Numbered from the stretch's first letter, positions 10,901 through 21,994 are shown. The stretch: 64,000 bases of DNA from Zhongshania aliphaticivorans (GCF_902705875.1 NZ_CACSIK010000001.1:1171994-1235993), one strand, 5' to 3'. Made by a program: numbers and translations. Notes: generated by a model not told the origin, from the sequence alone.

Positions 10901-11224
10901 ATGCCAGTTTTAGTTAGCGGTGCAGCCGCCGGTCATATAAAACGGCAGATAGAGAGTCGTGGTCGTGGTTTGGGTATTCGTATTGGCGTGCGTACATCCG
11001 GCTGCTCAGGTATGGCTTATGTCCTTGAGTTTGTTGATGAGCCGCAAGCTGAGGACCAAGTTTTCGAGCGCGATGGCGCTGCAGTTTATATAGACCCCAA
11101 AAGCATGGTGTATTTAGATGGCACCGAGTTGGACTTCGTTAAAGAAGGCTTGAACGAAGGCTTGAAATTTAATAATCCTAATGTGTCGGCTGAGTGTGGC
11201 TGCGGTGAAAGTTTCACTGTTTAG
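10901..11224 (+). CDS. iscA: A-type Fe-S carrier IscA
   Basis: An A-type carrier of 107 residues that accepts Fe-S clusters or iron and passes them to apo-enzymes. The three ligands C35 (TSGCSGMAY), C99 and C101 (ECGCGESF) are all present at the E. coli IscA positions. It is preceded by a GGGGAGAGG ribosome-binding site and lies between iscU and hscB in the standard isc order. Confidence 0.97.
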   Translation: MPVLVSGAAAGHIKRQIESRGRGLGIRIGVRTSGCSGMAYVLEFVDEPQAEDQVFERDGAAVYIDPKSMVYLDGTELDFVKEGLNEGLKFNNPNVSAECGCGESFTV

Positions 11225-11254
11225 TGGCCTCGCCGGCCGGTCATATTACTTGCT

Positions 11255-11794
11255 ATGTCTGAATTTAACCCCCATGAAAACTACTTTTCTCTTTTGGCGG
11301 TACCACAGCGCTATGAGGTGAGTGTCCCTGATTTGACTCGCCGTTATCGGGAGCTTCAGCGCGATGCTCACCCAGATCGATTCGCTGGCGGGACTGAGCG
11401 AGAGCGCCTACAAGCTGTGCAATACTCCTCGCAAATTAATGAAGCATATGAAGCCTTGGTTTCACCTACCCGAAGAGCGGCTTATTTATTAAGTTTAGCT
11501 GGGGTGGAGAGCGATATGTCTTCAACTACCTTTCAAGACCCTGAGTTTTTAATGCAGCAAATGGAGCTCCGTGAAGAGTTGTCTGAGTTGCAGCAAGCGA
11601 GTGACCCTGAGTTAGCCTTAGACCAGTTTTACGGTGATATAGATACTGCTGCAGACCAGCAGAAACTGCGGTTCTCAGAGCAGTATACGCAGCGTCAATT
11701 CGACGATGCATTGGCGACATACGCCAAGTTACAGTTTTTGGAAAAATTACGTAGCGAAGCTGAATTAAAAGAGAGTGAATTACTCGATTATTAA
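11255..11794 (+). CDS. hscB: Fe-S assembly co-chaperone HscB
   Basis: A J-type co-chaperone that brings IscU to HscA and stimulates its ATPase. The HPD motif is at residues 39-41 within DAHPDRFAGG, in an N-terminal J-domain of about 75 residues. The C-terminal helical domain (EFLMQQMELREELSEL) binds IscU. The 179-residue length is typical. Position between iscA and hscA is as expected. Confidence 0.96.
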   Translation: MSEFNPHENYFSLLAVPQRYEVSVPDLTRRYRELQRDAHPDRFAGGTERERLQAVQYSSQINEAYEALVSPTRRAAYLLSLAGVESDMSSTTFQDPEFLMQQMELREELSELQQASDPELALDQFYGDIDTAADQQKLRFSEQYTQRQFDDALATYAKLQFLEKLRSEAELKESELLDY

Positions 11795-11832
11795 GATAGG
11801 CGAAGATATCGCCGGGAGTCCATAGAACACTT

Positions 11833-13689
11833 ATGTTGATGCAAATTTCAGAGCCAGGACAGACCCCAGAGCCGCACCAGCGTAAGTTGGGAATTGGCAT
11901 TGACCTGGGGACCACCAATTCTTTGGTTGCCACTGTTCGCAATGGTCGTGCACAAACATTGGCGGATATTGATGGCGTACACCTACTGCCGTCAGTGGTG
12001 CACTATGGAGAAGGTGACAGCATAAGCGTGGGTGAATCGGCCCTTAAGGGTGCGACTAATGATCCTCACAATACTTTATTGTCTATAAAGCGTCTCATGG
12101 GGCGTTCATATAAAGATGTGATGGCAAGTGCGACAAGTAAAATGTCACCGTATGAGTTGCTTGATTTAGGTCAGGATATGGTGAAGGTGCACACCCAGGT
12201 GGGCGATGTTTCTCCGGTACAGGTGTCATCGGAAATTTTAAAAACCTTAGTTCAGCGCGCAGAGCAAACCCTTGGCGCTGAATTAACAGGGGTGGTGATT
12301 ACCGTCCCGGCATATTTTGATGACGCGCAGCGTCAAGCCACTAAAGATGCGGCAAAAATAGCAGGCCTAAATGTTTTGCGCTTGCTCAATGAGCCCACCG
12401 CGGCGGCGGTCGCATACGGCCTTGATCAACAGGATGAGGTGGCGATAGCTGTTTTTGATTTGGGTGGCGGCACGTTTGATGTTTCCGTACTGCAATTAAC
12501 GAAAGGGGTGTTTGAAGTTCTTGCTACTGGCGGGGACTCAGCCTTAGGTGGTGATGATTTTGATCATGCCATTGCACATTGGTTTGTTGCTGAGCACGAG
12601 CTGACAAATTTAGATGCGCATCAGCAACGTGCCCTGTTAACTGCGGCGCGACAAGCCAAAGAAGGCTTGTCTGATGTTGACGAGGTGGAGTTAGCATTGG
12701 CTGAGCTGTCGTCAACGCTAACGCGCGAGCAATTTAATACTTTAGTTGATCCCTTAATCGATACGGCAATTCGAGCCTGTAAACGGGCCTTGCGTGATGC
12801 GAAATTGCGCAGTGATGATATTCACAATGTGGTTATGGTGGGTGGTTCAACCCGCGTTCCCCGTGTGCGCGAGCGTGTTGCTGAATGGTTTGGGCGGGAG
12901 CCCTTGATAGATTTGGATCCGGATAAAGTTGTTGCCTTAGGGGCAGCTTTGCAAGCGGATCAGTTGGTTGGTAACCGCAGTGGCGACGAGATGTTGTTGT
13001 TGGATGTAATCCCGTTGTCACTGGGGATTGAAACCATGGGTGGATTAACGGAGAAAATTATCCACCGTAATACCACGATTCCTGTCGCAATGGCTCAGGA
13101 ATTTACCACATTTAAAGATGGACAGGTTGGTATGGCAATCCATGTGGTGCAGGGGGAGCGTGAGTTGGTTGAAGATTGCCGTTCATTAGCCCGCTTTGAG
13201 CTACAAGGGATTCCGCCAATGGTGGCGGGTGCGGCGCGGATTAAAGTGACATTTCAAGTGGATGCTGACGGTCTTTTGCGAGTAACTGCGCGTGAAGAAA
13301 GCACTGGGTCTGAAAGTCGTATTGAAGTGAAGCCGGCTTATGGACTAAGTGATACCGATATTGCCGATATGCTGCAGGCATCATGGGCATCTGCGGTGGA
13401 CGATAAAGAGGCGAGGGCATTAAGAGAGCAACAAGTAGAGGCTGAGGCTTTATTGCAAGCGTTGTCTGCTGCCCTGCTGCAAGACGGCGAGGCGATGTTG
13501 AGTGAGAGCGAGCAAAGTCAATTGCTAGCCAAGATGGAAGCTTTGCATCACGAGCGTGAAAATGGCACCACTGCGAGTATTGCTAAGCATATAGAAATTG
13601 TTGGTAAAGGCAGTGAAGTCTTTGCAGAGCGCCGTATGGATGCCAGTATTAATAAAGCACTTGCCGGTCGGCAAGTTGATGAAATTTAA
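11833..13689 (+). CDS. hscA: Fe-S assembly chaperone HscA
   Basis: A specialised Hsp70 of 618 residues (E. coli 616) that uses ATP to help release clusters from IscU. The N-terminal ATPase domain shows [41 protein letters not shown] and [13 protein letters not shown]. The substrate-binding domain follows [17 protein letters not shown]. The start at 11833 gives the short N-terminal extension usual in HscA. An AAGGAA sequence overlapping its stop serves fdx, so the two are close-coupled. Confidence 0.97.
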   Translation: MLMQISEPGQTPEPHQRKLGIGIDLGTTNSLVATVRNGRAQTLADIDGVHLLPSVVHYGEGDSISVGESALKGATNDPHNTLLSIKRLMGRSYKDVMASATSKMSPYELLDLGQDMVKVHTQVGDVSPVQVSSEILKTLVQRAEQTLGAELTGVVITVPAYFDDAQRQATKDAAKIAGLNVLRLLNEPTAAAVAYGLDQQDEVAIAVFDLGGGTFDVSVLQLTKGVFEVLATGGDSALGGDDFDHAIAHWFVAEHELTNLDAHQQRALLTAARQAKEGLSDVDEVELALAELSSTLTREQFNTLVDPLIDTAIRACKRALRDAKLRSDDIHNVVMVGGSTRVPRVRERVAEWFGREPLIDLDPDKVVALGAALQADQLVGNRSGDEMLLLDVIPLSLGIETMGGLTEKIIHRNTTIPVAMAQEFTTFKDGQVGMAIHVVQGERELVEDCRSLARFELQGIPPMVAGAARIKVTFQVDADGLLRVTAREESTGSESRIEVKPAYGLSDTDIADMLQASWASAVDDKEARALREQQVEAEALLQALSAALLQDGEAMLSESEQSQLLAKMEALHHERENGTTASIAKHIEIVGKGSEVFAERRMDASINKALAGRQVDEI

Positions 13690-13699
13690 GGAAGCCGAA

Positions 13700-14038
13700 A
13701 TGCCACGCATTGTAGTATTACCCCATGAAGCACTTTGCCCTGAAGGTGAGGTTTTGGACGCGGTGTCAGGCGAGACGGTATGTGACGTCATGCTGGCTAA
13801 TGGTATTGATATTGAGCATGCCTGTGAGAAGTCCTGTGCTTGTACCACTTGTCATGTAATTGTTAGAGAGGGGTTTCCGTCACTGGATGAGGCTGATGAG
13901 CTCGAAGAAGATATGTTGGATAAGGCATGGGGTCTTGAGCCAGAGTCGCGTCTGAGCTGTCAAGCCGTTGTTGGTGATGAAGATTTGGTTGTTGAAGTGC
14001 CACGATATACCATCAATATGGTGTCTGAGCGTCATTAA
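13700..14038 (+). CDS. fdx: [2Fe-2S] ferredoxin of the ISC system
   Basis: An adrenodoxin-type ferredoxin that supplies electrons for cluster assembly. I start at the ATG at 13700, giving 112 residues (E. coli Fdx 111). It has the AAGGAA ribosome-binding site at about 13688 and aligns with the family (MPRIVVLPH). The open frame extends 34 codons upstream inside hscA but has no family similarity there. Cluster cysteines C42, C48, C51 and C87 fit the CX5CX2CX35C pattern, with an extra C46. Confidence 0.96.
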   Translation: MPRIVVLPHEALCPEGEVLDAVSGETVCDVMLANGIDIEHACEKSCACTTCHVIVREGFPSLDEADELEEDMLDKAWGLEPESRLSCQAVVGDEDLVVEVPRYTINMVSERH

Positions 14039-14067
14039 TCGCAGATTATAGAAAAGGGTGTATTGAT

Positions 14068-14268
14068 ATGGAGCTTAAGTGGACGGATGTATTGGATATT
14101 GGTATCGAGCTTGCTGAAAAATATCCGGATACAGACCCTGTGCATATCAACTTTGTCGATTTGCGGGATAAAGTGATGGGCTTGGAGGGGTTTGCTGATG
14201 ATCCTGCGCGCTGTGGGGAGAAGATTCTTGAAGCGATCCAGGCTGCGTGGATCGAAGAACAGGACTGA
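14068..14268 (+). CDS. iscX: Fe-S assembly protein IscX
   Basis: A small acidic protein of 66 residues that binds IscS and iron and tunes the rate of cluster assembly. The sequence LKWTDVLDIGIELAEKYPD and the block HINFVDLRDKVMGLEGF closely match E. coli IscX (YfhJ). It is the last gene of the isc operon, 29 bases after fdx. A gap of about 220 bases with its own promoter-like element follows before ndk. Confidence 0.96.
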   Translation: MELKWTDVLDIGIELAEKYPDTDPVHINFVDLRDKVMGLEGFADDPARCGEKILEAIQAAWIEEQD

Positions 14269-14409
14269 TCGCGCTATTGCTGCCAATTTTCCGTGAGTTA
14301 GCTTGTTAGCATTGGATCAAAAGTGACACTTTCTGAGGTGATTCAAGAAACACTGATCAGAACTCGATGTCATACTGTCGCTCGCGTACCTATTTGAAGC
14401 TAATGCGCG

Positions 14410-14415
14410 TATAAT
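14410..14415 (+). promoter_or_regulatory. TATAAT -10 candidate upstream of ndk
   Basis: A perfect TATAAT hexamer lies 72 bases before the ndk start in the 219-base gap after iscX. I found no convincing -35 at 16-18 bases upstream, so the assignment is tentative. The gap otherwise holds no gene. Confidence 0.35.
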
Positions 14416-14487
14416 TCGACGATTTTTCGTAATGGGCAAAATTCTTGCTCAGATTGTTTTTGATTTTTATATTTTGGAGAAAGACCG

Positions 14488-14916
14488 ATGGGCGTTCAAC
14501 GCACCCTTTCCATAGTTAAACCAGATGCCGTTAGCAAAAATGTTATTGGTGAAATTTACAGTCGTTTTGAAAAAGCAGGATTACGCATAGTTGCGGCGAA
14601 AATGTTGCGTTTAAGCCGTGAGCAGGCGGAAGGTTTTTATGCTGAGCATAAAGGTCGACCATTTTTCCCCGCTTTGGTTGATTTCATGACATCTGGACCT
14701 GTAACTGTACAGGTGCTTGAAGGCGAGGGTGCGGTATTACAGAATCGTGAGCTAATGGGGGCAACCAACCCCAAAGAAGCGGCTGCCGGCACTATCCGTG
14801 CTGATTTTGCTGAATCTATTGATGCTAATGCAGTCCATGGCTCTGATTCTGAAGAGTCAGCGGCGCGTGAAATAGCGTTCTTTTTCTCTACCAGTGAGTT
14901 GTGTGAGCGCGTTTAA
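14488..14916 (+). CDS. ndk: Nucleoside diphosphate kinase
   Basis: Ndk balances nucleoside triphosphate pools by phosphate transfer through a phospho-histidine. The 142-residue length is standard. [14 protein letters not shown] is the N-terminal signature, and the catalytic His lies in [12 protein letters not shown]. The ribosome-binding site TTGGAGAAAG precedes the start. Placement between the isc operon and rlmN is the same as in Pseudomonas. Confidence 0.97.
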   Translation: MGVQRTLSIVKPDAVSKNVIGEIYSRFEKAGLRIVAAKMLRLSREQAEGFYAEHKGRPFFPALVDFMTSGPVTVQVLEGEGAVLQNRELMGATNPKEAAAGTIRADFAESIDANAVHGSDSEESAAREIAFFFSTSELCERV

Positions 14917-14946
14917 TCGCGTTTACGCTCATTGCGGGGCATGAAA

Positions 14947-16092
14947 ATGGAAACAACGACAGCGACTGTTCAGCAAACCAAAGTTAATTTGCTTGGGATG
15001 TCGCGCAAAAAAATGGAAGAATATCTGACTTCCATTGGTGAAAAGCCTTTTCGTGCCCAGCAAATCCTCAAGTGGATACATCACTCGGGGGTTGATGATT
15101 TTGACGAGATGACGAATCTTGGCAAGCCCTTGCGCGCTAAGCTCCAGGAGCTTGCCGAAATCCGTCCTCCCAATGTGGTAAAACAATTAGACTCTACCGA
15201 TGGAACCCGCAAGTGGGCTGTAGAAGTTGGTGGTAATAATCTGGTTGAAACTGTTCTGATTCCCGATGGCCAACGGGGCACCTTGTGTGTTTCGTCTCAA
15301 GTTGGCTGCAGTTTAGATTGTAGTTTTTGCGCTACCGGTAAACAGGGTTTCATGCGCGACTTAACAGCGTCTGAAATCATTGGTCAAGTTTGGTTGGCGA
15401 TAAAATCTTTTGATGGATTTAACTCTGGTAATAAACGTATTGTTACCAATGTGGTCATGATGGGAATGGGCGAACCACTGCTCAATTTTAATAATGTAGT
15501 TGACGCGATGAGCTTAATGCTAGATGACTTTGGGTATGGTTTATCCAAGCGTCGGGTTACTTTAAGTACATCTGGCGTCGTGCCCATGCTGGATAAATTG
15601 GGCGACGTATCCACCGTTTCACTTGCTATTTCGTTGCACGCTCCAAATGATAGACTGCGAAATGAATTAGTGCCTATCAATAAGAAATACCCGATATCTG
15701 AATTACTTGCTGCTTGTCAGCGTTATATCGATAAGCAAGAAGATACGCATCGAGTAGTAACCATAGAATACACCTTAATTGCGGGCGTAAATGACGGTGT
15801 CGAGCACGCGAAAGAATTGGCGGAGGTGCTCCGTGATGTACCTTGTAAAATCAATTTGATTCCGTTTAACCCCTTTTCACTATCAAACTATAAACGCCCA
15901 AGTAAGAATGCGATTAATCGCTTCTGGTTAACCTTAACCGAGGCTGGTTACGTAACCACAGTACGGACGCCACGTGGTGATGATATTGATGCCGCCTGTG
16001 GTCAGTTGGCAGGACAAGTACAAGATCGCACTAAACGTAGCGCGCGCCATCGCCAACGTGCGGAGTTAGAGCAGCCTATTCGTTTGGTATAA
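14947..16092 (+). CDS. rlmN: Dual-specificity rRNA/tRNA adenine C2-methyltransferase
   Basis: A radical-SAM enzyme that methylates C2 of A2503 in 23S rRNA and A37 in some tRNAs. The cluster-binding CxxxCxxC is in [27 protein letters not shown] and [24 protein letters not shown] are family motifs, and the methyl-carrying Cys is in [10 protein letters not shown] near the C-terminus. Possible starts are TTG 14932, ATG 14941 and ATG 14947. I chose 14947 because GGGGC at 14936-14940 is then well spaced, and this is uncertain by two to five codons. It yields 381 residues. Confidence 0.95.
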   Translation: METTTATVQQTKVNLLGMSRKKMEEYLTSIGEKPFRAQQILKWIHHSGVDDFDEMTNLGKPLRAKLQELAEIRPPNVVKQLDSTDGTRKWAVEVGGNNLVETVLIPDGQRGTLCVSSQVGCSLDCSFCATGKQGFMRDLTASEIIGQVWLAIKSFDGFNSGNKRIVTNVVMMGMGEPLLNFNNVVDAMSLMLDDFGYGLSKRRVTLSTSGVVPMLDKLGDVSTVSLAISLHAPNDRLRNELVPINKKYPISELLAACQRYIDKQEDTHRVVTIEYTLIAGVNDGVEHAKELAEVLRDVPCKINLIPFNPFSLSNYKRPSKNAINRFWLTLTEAGYVTTVRTPRGDDIDAACGQLAGQVQDRTKRSARHRQRAELEQPIRLV

Positions 16093-16110
16093 ATATTGGG
16101 AGCACACTGT

Positions 16111-16914
16111 ATGTCGTTGTTGAGAATAAAAGGCATCAAGGTATTACCCTCTATTTTGGTGATGCTGGTAATAGGTGCGTCATTGTCCGCCTGTGTGACG
16201 ACTAAAAGCGGTGGTTTTGCCTCTAAGACAGATGACGATAAGGCTTTTGAGACCTCATTACAGCTTGCCCGTAGTTACATTGCCAAAGGAAACTGGGATC
16301 AGGCTAAGCGTCATTTACAATATGTTGAAGCGGAAGATAAAAATAACCCAGAAACACTAGAGGCCTTAGCGCTGGTTTTTCAGAATACAGGTGAACTTGA
16401 GCTGGCAGAGCAATATTACCTCCGTTCAATTAGTTTGGCTCCCGGTGCATCGCGGGTACGAAATAATTATGCGGCGTTCCTTTATGCTCGTGGCCGCTAC
16501 GAAGAAGCGGCAACACAGCTCGAAATTGTTGTTCAGGAACTATTGTATGAGCGTCGTGTTGAAGCATTTGTAAATTTGGGGCGCTGCTATATGCAGTTGA
16601 ACGAATTAGCTAAAGCCGAAGATGCCTTTAAGCGTGCCTTCCTGATGCAAAATAACGACAGCAGCGTATTAATGTCACTGTCGGAAGTGTATTTTCGCAT
16701 GGGGCGTTTTGCTGAATCTCAGCGTTATTACGACGCCTTTCGCGATAAAACCCCCAATCAATCCGCTGCTTCTTTATGGCTAGGAATACGCTTGGCGGAT
16801 AAGTTTGATGATAAAAATACCCATGCCAGTTTTGCTTTGGCATTGAAAAATTTATACCCAAAATCTGAAGAATACCTGCTTTATAAAGCGTATATGCAGC
16901 AGGGTAATAACTAG
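16111..16914 (+). CDS. pilW: Type IV pilus biogenesis/stability lipoprotein PilW (PilF)
   Basis: An outer-membrane lipoprotein with TPR repeats that helps the PilQ secretin assemble. I start at ATG 16111, with GGGAG spaced 8 bases upstream; a TTG five codons earlier is less likely. The signal peptide ends in a lipobox LSAC with C28. At least four TPR-like segments run through residues about 45-255, with the usual alternating small and aromatic residues (NPETLEALALVFQNTGELELAEQYYLRSI). The length of 267 and the rlmN-pilW-rodZ order agree with Pseudomonas. Confidence 0.92.
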   Translation: MSLLRIKGIKVLPSILVMLVIGASLSACVTTKSGGFASKTDDDKAFETSLQLARSYIAKGNWDQAKRHLQYVEAEDKNNPETLEALALVFQNTGELELAEQYYLRSISLAPGASRVRNNYAAFLYARGRYEEAATQLEIVVQELLYERRVEAFVNLGRCYMQLNELAKAEDAFKRAFLMQNNDSSVLMSLSEVYFRMGRFAESQRYYDAFRDKTPNQSAASLWLGIRLADKFDDKNTHASFALALKNLYPKSEEYLLYKAYMQQGNN

Positions 16915-16923
16915 GAATCCATT

Positions 16924-17709
16924 ATGCCGGGAACGACACAGCTTTACCCCGGGCCTCCGGGTTCCGTATTGCACGATGCGCGAGTTAGCGCAGGTAAAAC
17001 GGTATTAGAGACAGCCGAAGCGCTTAATTTATTGAATAGTTACGTCGAGGCGCTGGAAGAAAACGACTATTCTCGCTTTAATTCGCCACTGTTTGCGCGG
17101 GGTTATATTAAAAGTTACGCGCGTTACATGGGGCTTGATGAAGCGCCACTCTTACGTGATTGCGATCGAATTTGCCGACGCGAAGAGGAGAGTGTTCAGC
17201 GTCAGCATCTTCATGTTCAAAGTAAGGTACAAGCGCCAGGACATGCGGGATTTATTATCGCCTTAATAGCGGCGGTGATTGTTTGGGCGATATCTTGCTG
17301 GATATTTGATGGCAGTGAGTCTAAAGAATTATCAGTATCGGTATTGGATCAGCAATTACCTCCATTGCCTCTTTTGGCGAAAGCACCCTCGCTAGGTGAG
17401 GCGCTATTGTCTAGCGAATTTGTAAAGCCAGCTGAAGAGGTGATTTCTCCAGTACATGAAGGTACGCCTGCAAAGCTCAAATTTATTATTAGTGAAGATG
17501 TTTGGTTGGAATTGCGGGATGCAAACAATAATGCCGTCTTAAGTGGTGTGCAAACAAAGGGGCAGACACTATCTTTCAACGTTCTCAGTCCCGTCACTGT
17601 AAGCATGGCCTATTGGCCCGTCGTTACCATGTATTACAATGATCAATTAGTTGAAGTAAATGGCTTGGCAAATAGCAACGCAGTGCGTGTGCAAATAGGT
17701 GAATTATGA
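16924..17709 (+). CDS. rodZ: RodZ-like helix-turn-helix membrane protein
   Basis: RodZ links the MreB cytoskeleton to the cell-wall elongation machinery. The 261-residue protein has a cytoplasmic helix-turn-helix domain (residues about 15-85, with [16 protein letters not shown] and [15 protein letters not shown]). A single membrane segment lies near residues 109-128 ([19 protein letters not shown]). The periplasmic C-terminal domain is DUF4115-like ([24 protein letters not shown]). It is shorter than E. coli RodZ, mainly in the linker. Its stop overlaps the ispG start (ATGA), and it follows pilW by 9 bases. Confidence 0.88.
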   Translation: MPGTTQLYPGPPGSVLHDARVSAGKTVLETAEALNLLNSYVEALEENDYSRFNSPLFARGYIKSYARYMGLDEAPLLRDCDRICRREEESVQRQHLHVQSKVQAPGHAGFIIALIAAVIVWAISCWIFDGSESKELSVSVLDQQLPPLPLLAKAPSLGEALLSSEFVKPAEEVISPVHEGTPAKLKFIISEDVWLELRDANNNAVLSGVQTKGQTLSFNVLSPVTVSMAYWPVVTMYYNDQLVEVNGLANSNAVRVQIGEL

Positions 17710-18818
17710 AAATGGCATCCCCGATAAAGCGTCGGGTTTCTCGGCAAATTCATATCGGTAATGTTGCAGTTGGTGGTGATGCACCAATTTCAGTACAAAG
17801 CATGACGAATACAGAAACCTGTGATGTGGCAGCAACCGTTGCTCAAATTCAGCGTTTAGAGGCCGCTTGTGCGGATATTGTCAGAGTGTCTGTGCCGAGT
17901 ATGGAGGCAGCAGAGGCTTTTAGAGAGATTCGCAAGCAAGTGTCTGTTCCCTTGGTGGCAGATATTCACTTTGATCATAAAATTGCCTTAAAAGTGGCGG
18001 AATATGGCGTTGATTGCCTGCGTATAAATCCAGGTAATATTGGTCGTGAAGATCGGGTTAGGGCCGTAATTGATGCAGCTAAATATCATAATATTCCAAT
18101 CCGTATTGGTGTAAATGCAGGCTCCCTAGAGAAAGAGTTGCAACGCAAATACGGCGAACCGACGCCAGAAGCATTGGTCGAATCAGCAATGCGCCATATC
18201 GATATTCTCGATAAACTCGATTTTCAAAACTTTAAGCTCAGTGTAAAAGCGTCTGATGTATTTATGGCTGTTGCGGCGTATCGACAGATTGCTAGCCAAA
18301 TCGATCAGCCTCTTCATTTGGGGATTACCGAGGCAGGCGGTTTACGCGGCGGTACGGTGAAATCCTCAGTCGGCCTAGGTTTATTGTTGATGGATGGTAT
18401 TGGCGATACGATTAGGGTTTCCCTTGCCGCCGACCCCGTTGAAGAAGTCAAAGTGGGTTATGAGATATTAAAGAGTCTCAAGCTGAGAACCAAAGGGATT
18501 AACTTTATTGCGTGCCCTAGCTGTTCTCGACAAAATTTTGATGTAATAAGTACGATGAATGAGTTGGAGTCGCGTCTAGATGACGTTACCACCCCTCTTG
18601 ATGTGGCCGTTATTGGTTGTATCGTAAACGGTCCAGGTGAAGCAAAAGAGGCAGAGATTGGCTTAACTGGCGGCACGCCAAATAATCTCGTTTACGTAGC
18701 AGGAAAACCTGATCATAAAGTAAAAAATGATGTATTGATCGACCATCTTGAAACGTTGATTCGTGAAAAGGTCGCTCTCAAGCAGGAGCAAGAAAAAGAC
18801 CTTATTGCGCGCAGCTAG
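17706..18818 (+). CDS. ispG: 4-hydroxy-3-methylbut-2-enyl diphosphate synthase IspG
   Basis: IspG (GcpE) is the [4Fe-4S] enzyme of the MEP pathway that converts MEcPP to HMBPP for isoprenoid synthesis. The 370-residue length matches the short bacterial form. The N-terminal TIM-barrel block [19 protein letters not shown] and the cluster-binding cysteines in [11 protein letters not shown] and [16 protein letters not shown] are present. It depends on the ISC system encoded just upstream. The start shares ATGA with the rodZ stop, and a second in-frame ATG two codons later is possible. Confidence 0.97.
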   Translation: MKMASPIKRRVSRQIHIGNVAVGGDAPISVQSMTNTETCDVAATVAQIQRLEAACADIVRVSVPSMEAAEAFREIRKQVSVPLVADIHFDHKIALKVAEYGVDCLRINPGNIGREDRVRAVIDAAKYHNIPIRIGVNAGSLEKELQRKYGEPTPEALVESAMRHIDILDKLDFQNFKLSVKASDVFMAVAAYRQIASQIDQPLHLGITEAGGLRGGTVKSSVGLGLLLMDGIGDTIRVSLAADPVEEVKVGYEILKSLKLRTKGINFIACPSCSRQNFDVISTMNELESRLDDVTTPLDVAVIGCIVNGPGEAKEAEIGLTGGTPNNLVYVAGKPDHKVKNDVLIDHLETLIREKVALKQEQEKDLIARS

Positions 18819-18862
18819 GTATTTTCTCATTCTAAATTAAGTTTGGTTGATAGGAATTAGTT

Positions 18863-20140
18863 TTGGCACGAATACAATCCATCCGCGGCATGAATGACAT
18901 TCTGCCCACTGAAACCCCGTTGTGGCAGTATTTAGAAGCGCGTGTACGTGATGTACTGAGCCGCTACGGTTACAGCGAAATTCGCTTCCCAATAGTCGAG
19001 CATACCGAACTGTTTAAACGTTCTATTGGCGAAGTTACCGATATTGTAGAAAAGGAAATGTACACCTTTGAAGACCGCAACAGTGATAGTTTAACGTTGC
19101 GTCCTGAGGGCACGGCGAGCTGCGTTCGCGCCTGTGATCAAAATGGATTGTTGCACAATCAAATTCAGAGACTGTGGTATACCGGGCCGATGTTTCGTCA
19201 TGAGCGTCCTCAAAAGGGTCGGTTGCGTCAGTTTCATCAAATTGGTGTCGAAACCTTTGGGATGCTTGGGCCTGATATCGATGCTGAGTTAATTTTACTT
19301 ACGGCCAGGCTTTGGCGTGATCTTGGTATTAGCGATGCTTTGACTCTTGAGCTAAATAGTATTGGTAATGCTGAGTCTAGAGCGAATTATAGGCAGGCGC
19401 TAGTCAACTATTTGTCTGGTTTTATGGACGAGCTAGATGAAGATAGCAAACGTCGTTTAAACAGTAATCCGTTGCGGATTCTTGATAGCAAAGATCCAAA
19501 AACACGAGCGCTATTAGCGGATGCGCCTGTGCTGAGTGATTACCTAGATGATGTTTCAAAGCAGCATTTTGACGGTTTATGTGCGAGATTAGATGCGGTC
19601 GGCATTCCTTACAGACTCAACCCTCAATTGGTTAGAGGGCTGGATTATTACGGCTTAACAGTGTTTGAATGGACAACTGATAAATTGGGTGCTCAGGGTA
19701 CGGTATGTGCTGGTGGTCGCTATGATGGTTTGGTGGAGCAATTAGGTGGAAAACCAACGCCCGCGGTTGGCTTTGCTATGGGCATTGAACGTTTGGTGTT
19801 GATGTTAGAGACCTTGCAAGTGACGCCAAAGGAGCACACACAGGCAGATATTTTTATTGTGTCTATGGGTGAGCAAGCAGATATAGCGGCTTTAAAAATT
19901 GGTGAGCAGTTACGAAATACGCTACCAGCGCAAAAAGTGGTTATTAACTGCGGCGGTGGCAGTTTTAAGAGTCAGTTTAAAAAAGCAGATAAATCCGGTG
20001 CGTCCATTGCTGTCGTTTTAGGTGAAGATGAGCTTCAACGTGGTGAAGCGGCCGTGAAGCCTCTACGGGCTGGGCAGGGTGAACAACAGTTTGTCGCGCT
20101 GACTGAATTGGTTAATCATATTTCAAAAAATTATTTTTAA
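18863..20140 (+). CDS. hisS: Histidyl-tRNA synthetase
   Basis: A class II aminoacyl-tRNA synthetase of 425 residues. Motif 1 surrounds the N-terminal region ([19 protein letters not shown]), motif 2 is [21 protein letters not shown], and histidine motif [15 protein letters not shown] and motif 3 [16 protein letters not shown] are present, followed by the anticodon-binding domain. The start codon is TTG at 18863: AGGAA at 18852-18856 stands at a good distance and the protein aligns with E. coli HisS from there. The TTG may lower expression relative to neighbours. Confidence 0.96.
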   Translation: MARIQSIRGMNDILPTETPLWQYLEARVRDVLSRYGYSEIRFPIVEHTELFKRSIGEVTDIVEKEMYTFEDRNSDSLTLRPEGTASCVRACDQNGLLHNQIQRLWYTGPMFRHERPQKGRLRQFHQIGVETFGMLGPDIDAELILLTARLWRDLGISDALTLELNSIGNAESRANYRQALVNYLSGFMDELDEDSKRRLNSNPLRILDSKDPKTRALLADAPVLSDYLDDVSKQHFDGLCARLDAVGIPYRLNPQLVRGLDYYGLTVFEWTTDKLGAQGTVCAGGRYDGLVEQLGGKPTPAVGFAMGIERLVLMLETLQVTPKEHTQADIFIVSMGEQADIAALKIGEQLRNTLPAQKVVINCGGGSFKSQFKKADKSGASIAVVLGEDELQRGEAAVKPLRAGQGEQQFVALTELVNHISKNYF

Positions 20141-20171
20141 ACGCGACTAGACAAGTCGAAGAGGAAGGTTA

Positions 20172-20843
20172 GTGGAAACGTATCGTACAGAAGAAGAGCA
20201 AATCGAAGCTATAAAAAAATGGTGGCAGGAAAATGGCAAATCGACCGTCTTTGGTATTGCCCTCGCGTTAGCTATCGTTTTTGGCTGGAAAGGGTGGCAG
20301 GGGCATCAGCTAGATCAGGCGCAAGAAGCATCTGCAATATTTGATAATTTATTGATTGCGGATTCAGCAGTACAACGTGATGGCACGAGCTTGAATACCG
20401 CCCAGCACTTGGCAGATACCTTAAAAGACCGTTTTGCGGGCCTAAGTTATGGGCAATTTGCCGGATTATATAAAGCGAAATATGCTGTTAATGCCGATGA
20501 TTATGAGGCGGCGGTTGCTGAACTTGAGTGGGTGTTGGATCAAGGCCCAAGTCAATCAATTAAGGCACAGGCCGAAATGCATTTGGCGCAAGTTTTGTAC
20601 GCGACTGAAGAGTACGATCAAGCAAAAACGTATTTAAGTTCTTTAGCAAACACGGGTTACGCGCCGGATGCTGCAGAGCTAGAGGGTGATATTGCGTTCG
20701 CCCAAAATGATAAAACGGCTGCCTTAGCCGCTTACCAGCGTGCTCGTCAACTGGCGCGTGAACAGGAAGCACCGGTGAATAACCCGATGCTTGAAATGAA
20801 GATAAATGACTTGTCTGCCGCGGCTGTCGAAGGGGCTGAGTAA
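20172..20843 (+). CDS. yfgM: YfgM-like periplasmic TPR protein
   Basis: A 223-residue inner-membrane protein with a short cytoplasmic N-terminus, a membrane segment near residues 24-40 (STVFGIALALAIVFGWKGW) and a periplasmic TPR-like domain (LAQVLYATEEYDQAKTYLSSL, ELEGDIAFAQNDKTAALAAYQRA). In E. coli, YfgM (AncM) associates with the SecYEG translocon and PpiD. The start codon is GTG at 20172, with AGGAAGG upstream. The stop shares TAATG with bamB, and the hisS-yfgM-bamB-der order is conserved. Confidence 0.9.
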   Translation: METYRTEEEQIEAIKKWWQENGKSTVFGIALALAIVFGWKGWQGHQLDQAQEASAIFDNLLIADSAVQRDGTSLNTAQHLADTLKDRFAGLSYGQFAGLYKAKYAVNADDYEAAVAELEWVLDQGPSQSIKAQAEMHLAQVLYATEEYDQAKTYLSSLANTGYAPDAAELEGDIAFAQNDKTAALAAYQRARQLAREQEAPVNNPMLEMKINDLSAAAVEGAE

Positions 20844-21994
20844 TGAAGTTTGTTTCTGTAATAAGTATGGTGTTGGCAAGTGCGTTACTGGTGGCGTGTG
20901 CTTCAGAGCCTACTAGCCGTGAGCCGGCCAATTTAACAAGTTTTGATGCAGAGAAAAAATTAAAGAAAGAGTGGTCCTATTCCCTTGGTGACGGCCAAGC
21001 AGAAGCTTATCACCGCATTGCACCTACCGTTGATGGTGATGAAATTTTTATTGCCTCGTCAGACGGTAAGATCGCTGCCCTTAACAAATCGAATGGTAAG
21101 AAAGTTTGGAAAAAATCTTACGATTTACGTATTTCTGGTGGTGTTGGGGTCTCAAGTACCTTCTTGTTTGTTGGCACCTCAGATGGTGAAGTCGTTGCGA
21201 TAGACCGAATTTCTGGTGATATTGTATGGCGTGTTTCGCTTAACAGCGAGGTACTTTCAGCACCTCAAAGTAATGGTTCAGTCGTGGTCGTGCAAACTTA
21301 TAGCGGTGAAGTGCGTGGGCTTAATTTTGCTGATGGCGAGCAATTATGGAGTTACTCCTCGCAATTGCCACGCTTGACTATGCGCGGCACAAGTACGCCA
21401 ACAGTGGTTTCAGATATTGCAATGATAGGGTTTGCTAACGGCCACGTTATTGCCTTTGATATTGAAAACGGTTCTCAGCTTTGGGATCAGCGTATTTCTG
21501 TGCCTCAGGGAAGTACAGAAATTGAGCGATTAGTAGATGTGGATGGCCGTTTACGGGTCATGGAAGATGGCCAAACCGTCGTGGCGACAGCTTATCAAGG
21601 CCAAGTAATGGCGATTGATATTCGCAGTGGCCGCCCGCTGTGGGTAAAAGAGGCGTCTAGTTATGTTGGCGCTGCTGATAGTTTGGGTAAAGTATATATT
21701 GTGTCTGCTGATGGTAGCGTGAATGCAATTGATGATAATGGCCAGGGTGCACTTTGGACCCAAACTGTATTGGCTCGCCGTGAACTGACTGAGCCTGTGG
21801 TATTTATCGATACTATTGGTGTTGGTGATTTTGAAGGATATCTACACTTACTCGCTCGGGAAGATGGTCGCCTAGTCGCGCGTACCCGTGTTGACAGTGA
21901 TGGACTGCGCGCCCCAATGATTGCTGACGAGAAACTGCTATACGTTTATGGGAATAGCGGCAAATTAGTGGCTTATAAGCTACAAGATCGTTGA
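20843..21994 (+). CDS. bamB: Outer-membrane protein assembly factor BamB
   Basis: BamB is the beta-propeller lipoprotein of the BAM complex that inserts outer-membrane beta-barrels. The signal peptide ends in a lipobox LLVAC with C19. Repeated PQQ-type blades are visible (IFIASSDGKIAALNKSNGKKVWKKSY, FVGTSDGEVVAIDRISGDIVWRV, AFDIENGSQLWDQRI, AIDIRSGRPLWVKEA). The length of 383 residues matches the family. It is coupled to yfgM by overlapping stop and start. Confidence 0.95.
   Translation: MKFVSVISMVLASALLVACASEPTSREPANLTSFDAEKKLKKEWSYSLGDGQAEAYHRIAPTVDGDEIFIASSDGKIAALNKSNGKKVWKKSYDLRISGGVGVSSTFLFVGTSDGEVVAIDRISGDIVWRVSLNSEVLSAPQSNGSVVVVQTYSGEVRGLNFADGEQLWSYSSQLPRLTMRGTSTPTVVSDIAMIGFANGHVIAFDIENGSQLWDQRISVPQGSTEIERLVDVDGRLRVMEDGQTVVATAYQGQVMAIDIRSGRPLWVKEASSYVGAADSLGKVYIVSADGSVNAIDDNGQGALWTQTVLARRELTEPVVFIDTIGVGDFEGYLHLLAREDGRLVARTRVDSDGLRAPMIADEKLLYVYGNSGKLVAYKLQDR

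Noticed and set aside
13598..13699. Longer ferredoxin start inside hscA
   Set aside because: No similarity to ferredoxins in these 34 codons, and the ATG at 13700 has a good ribosome-binding site.
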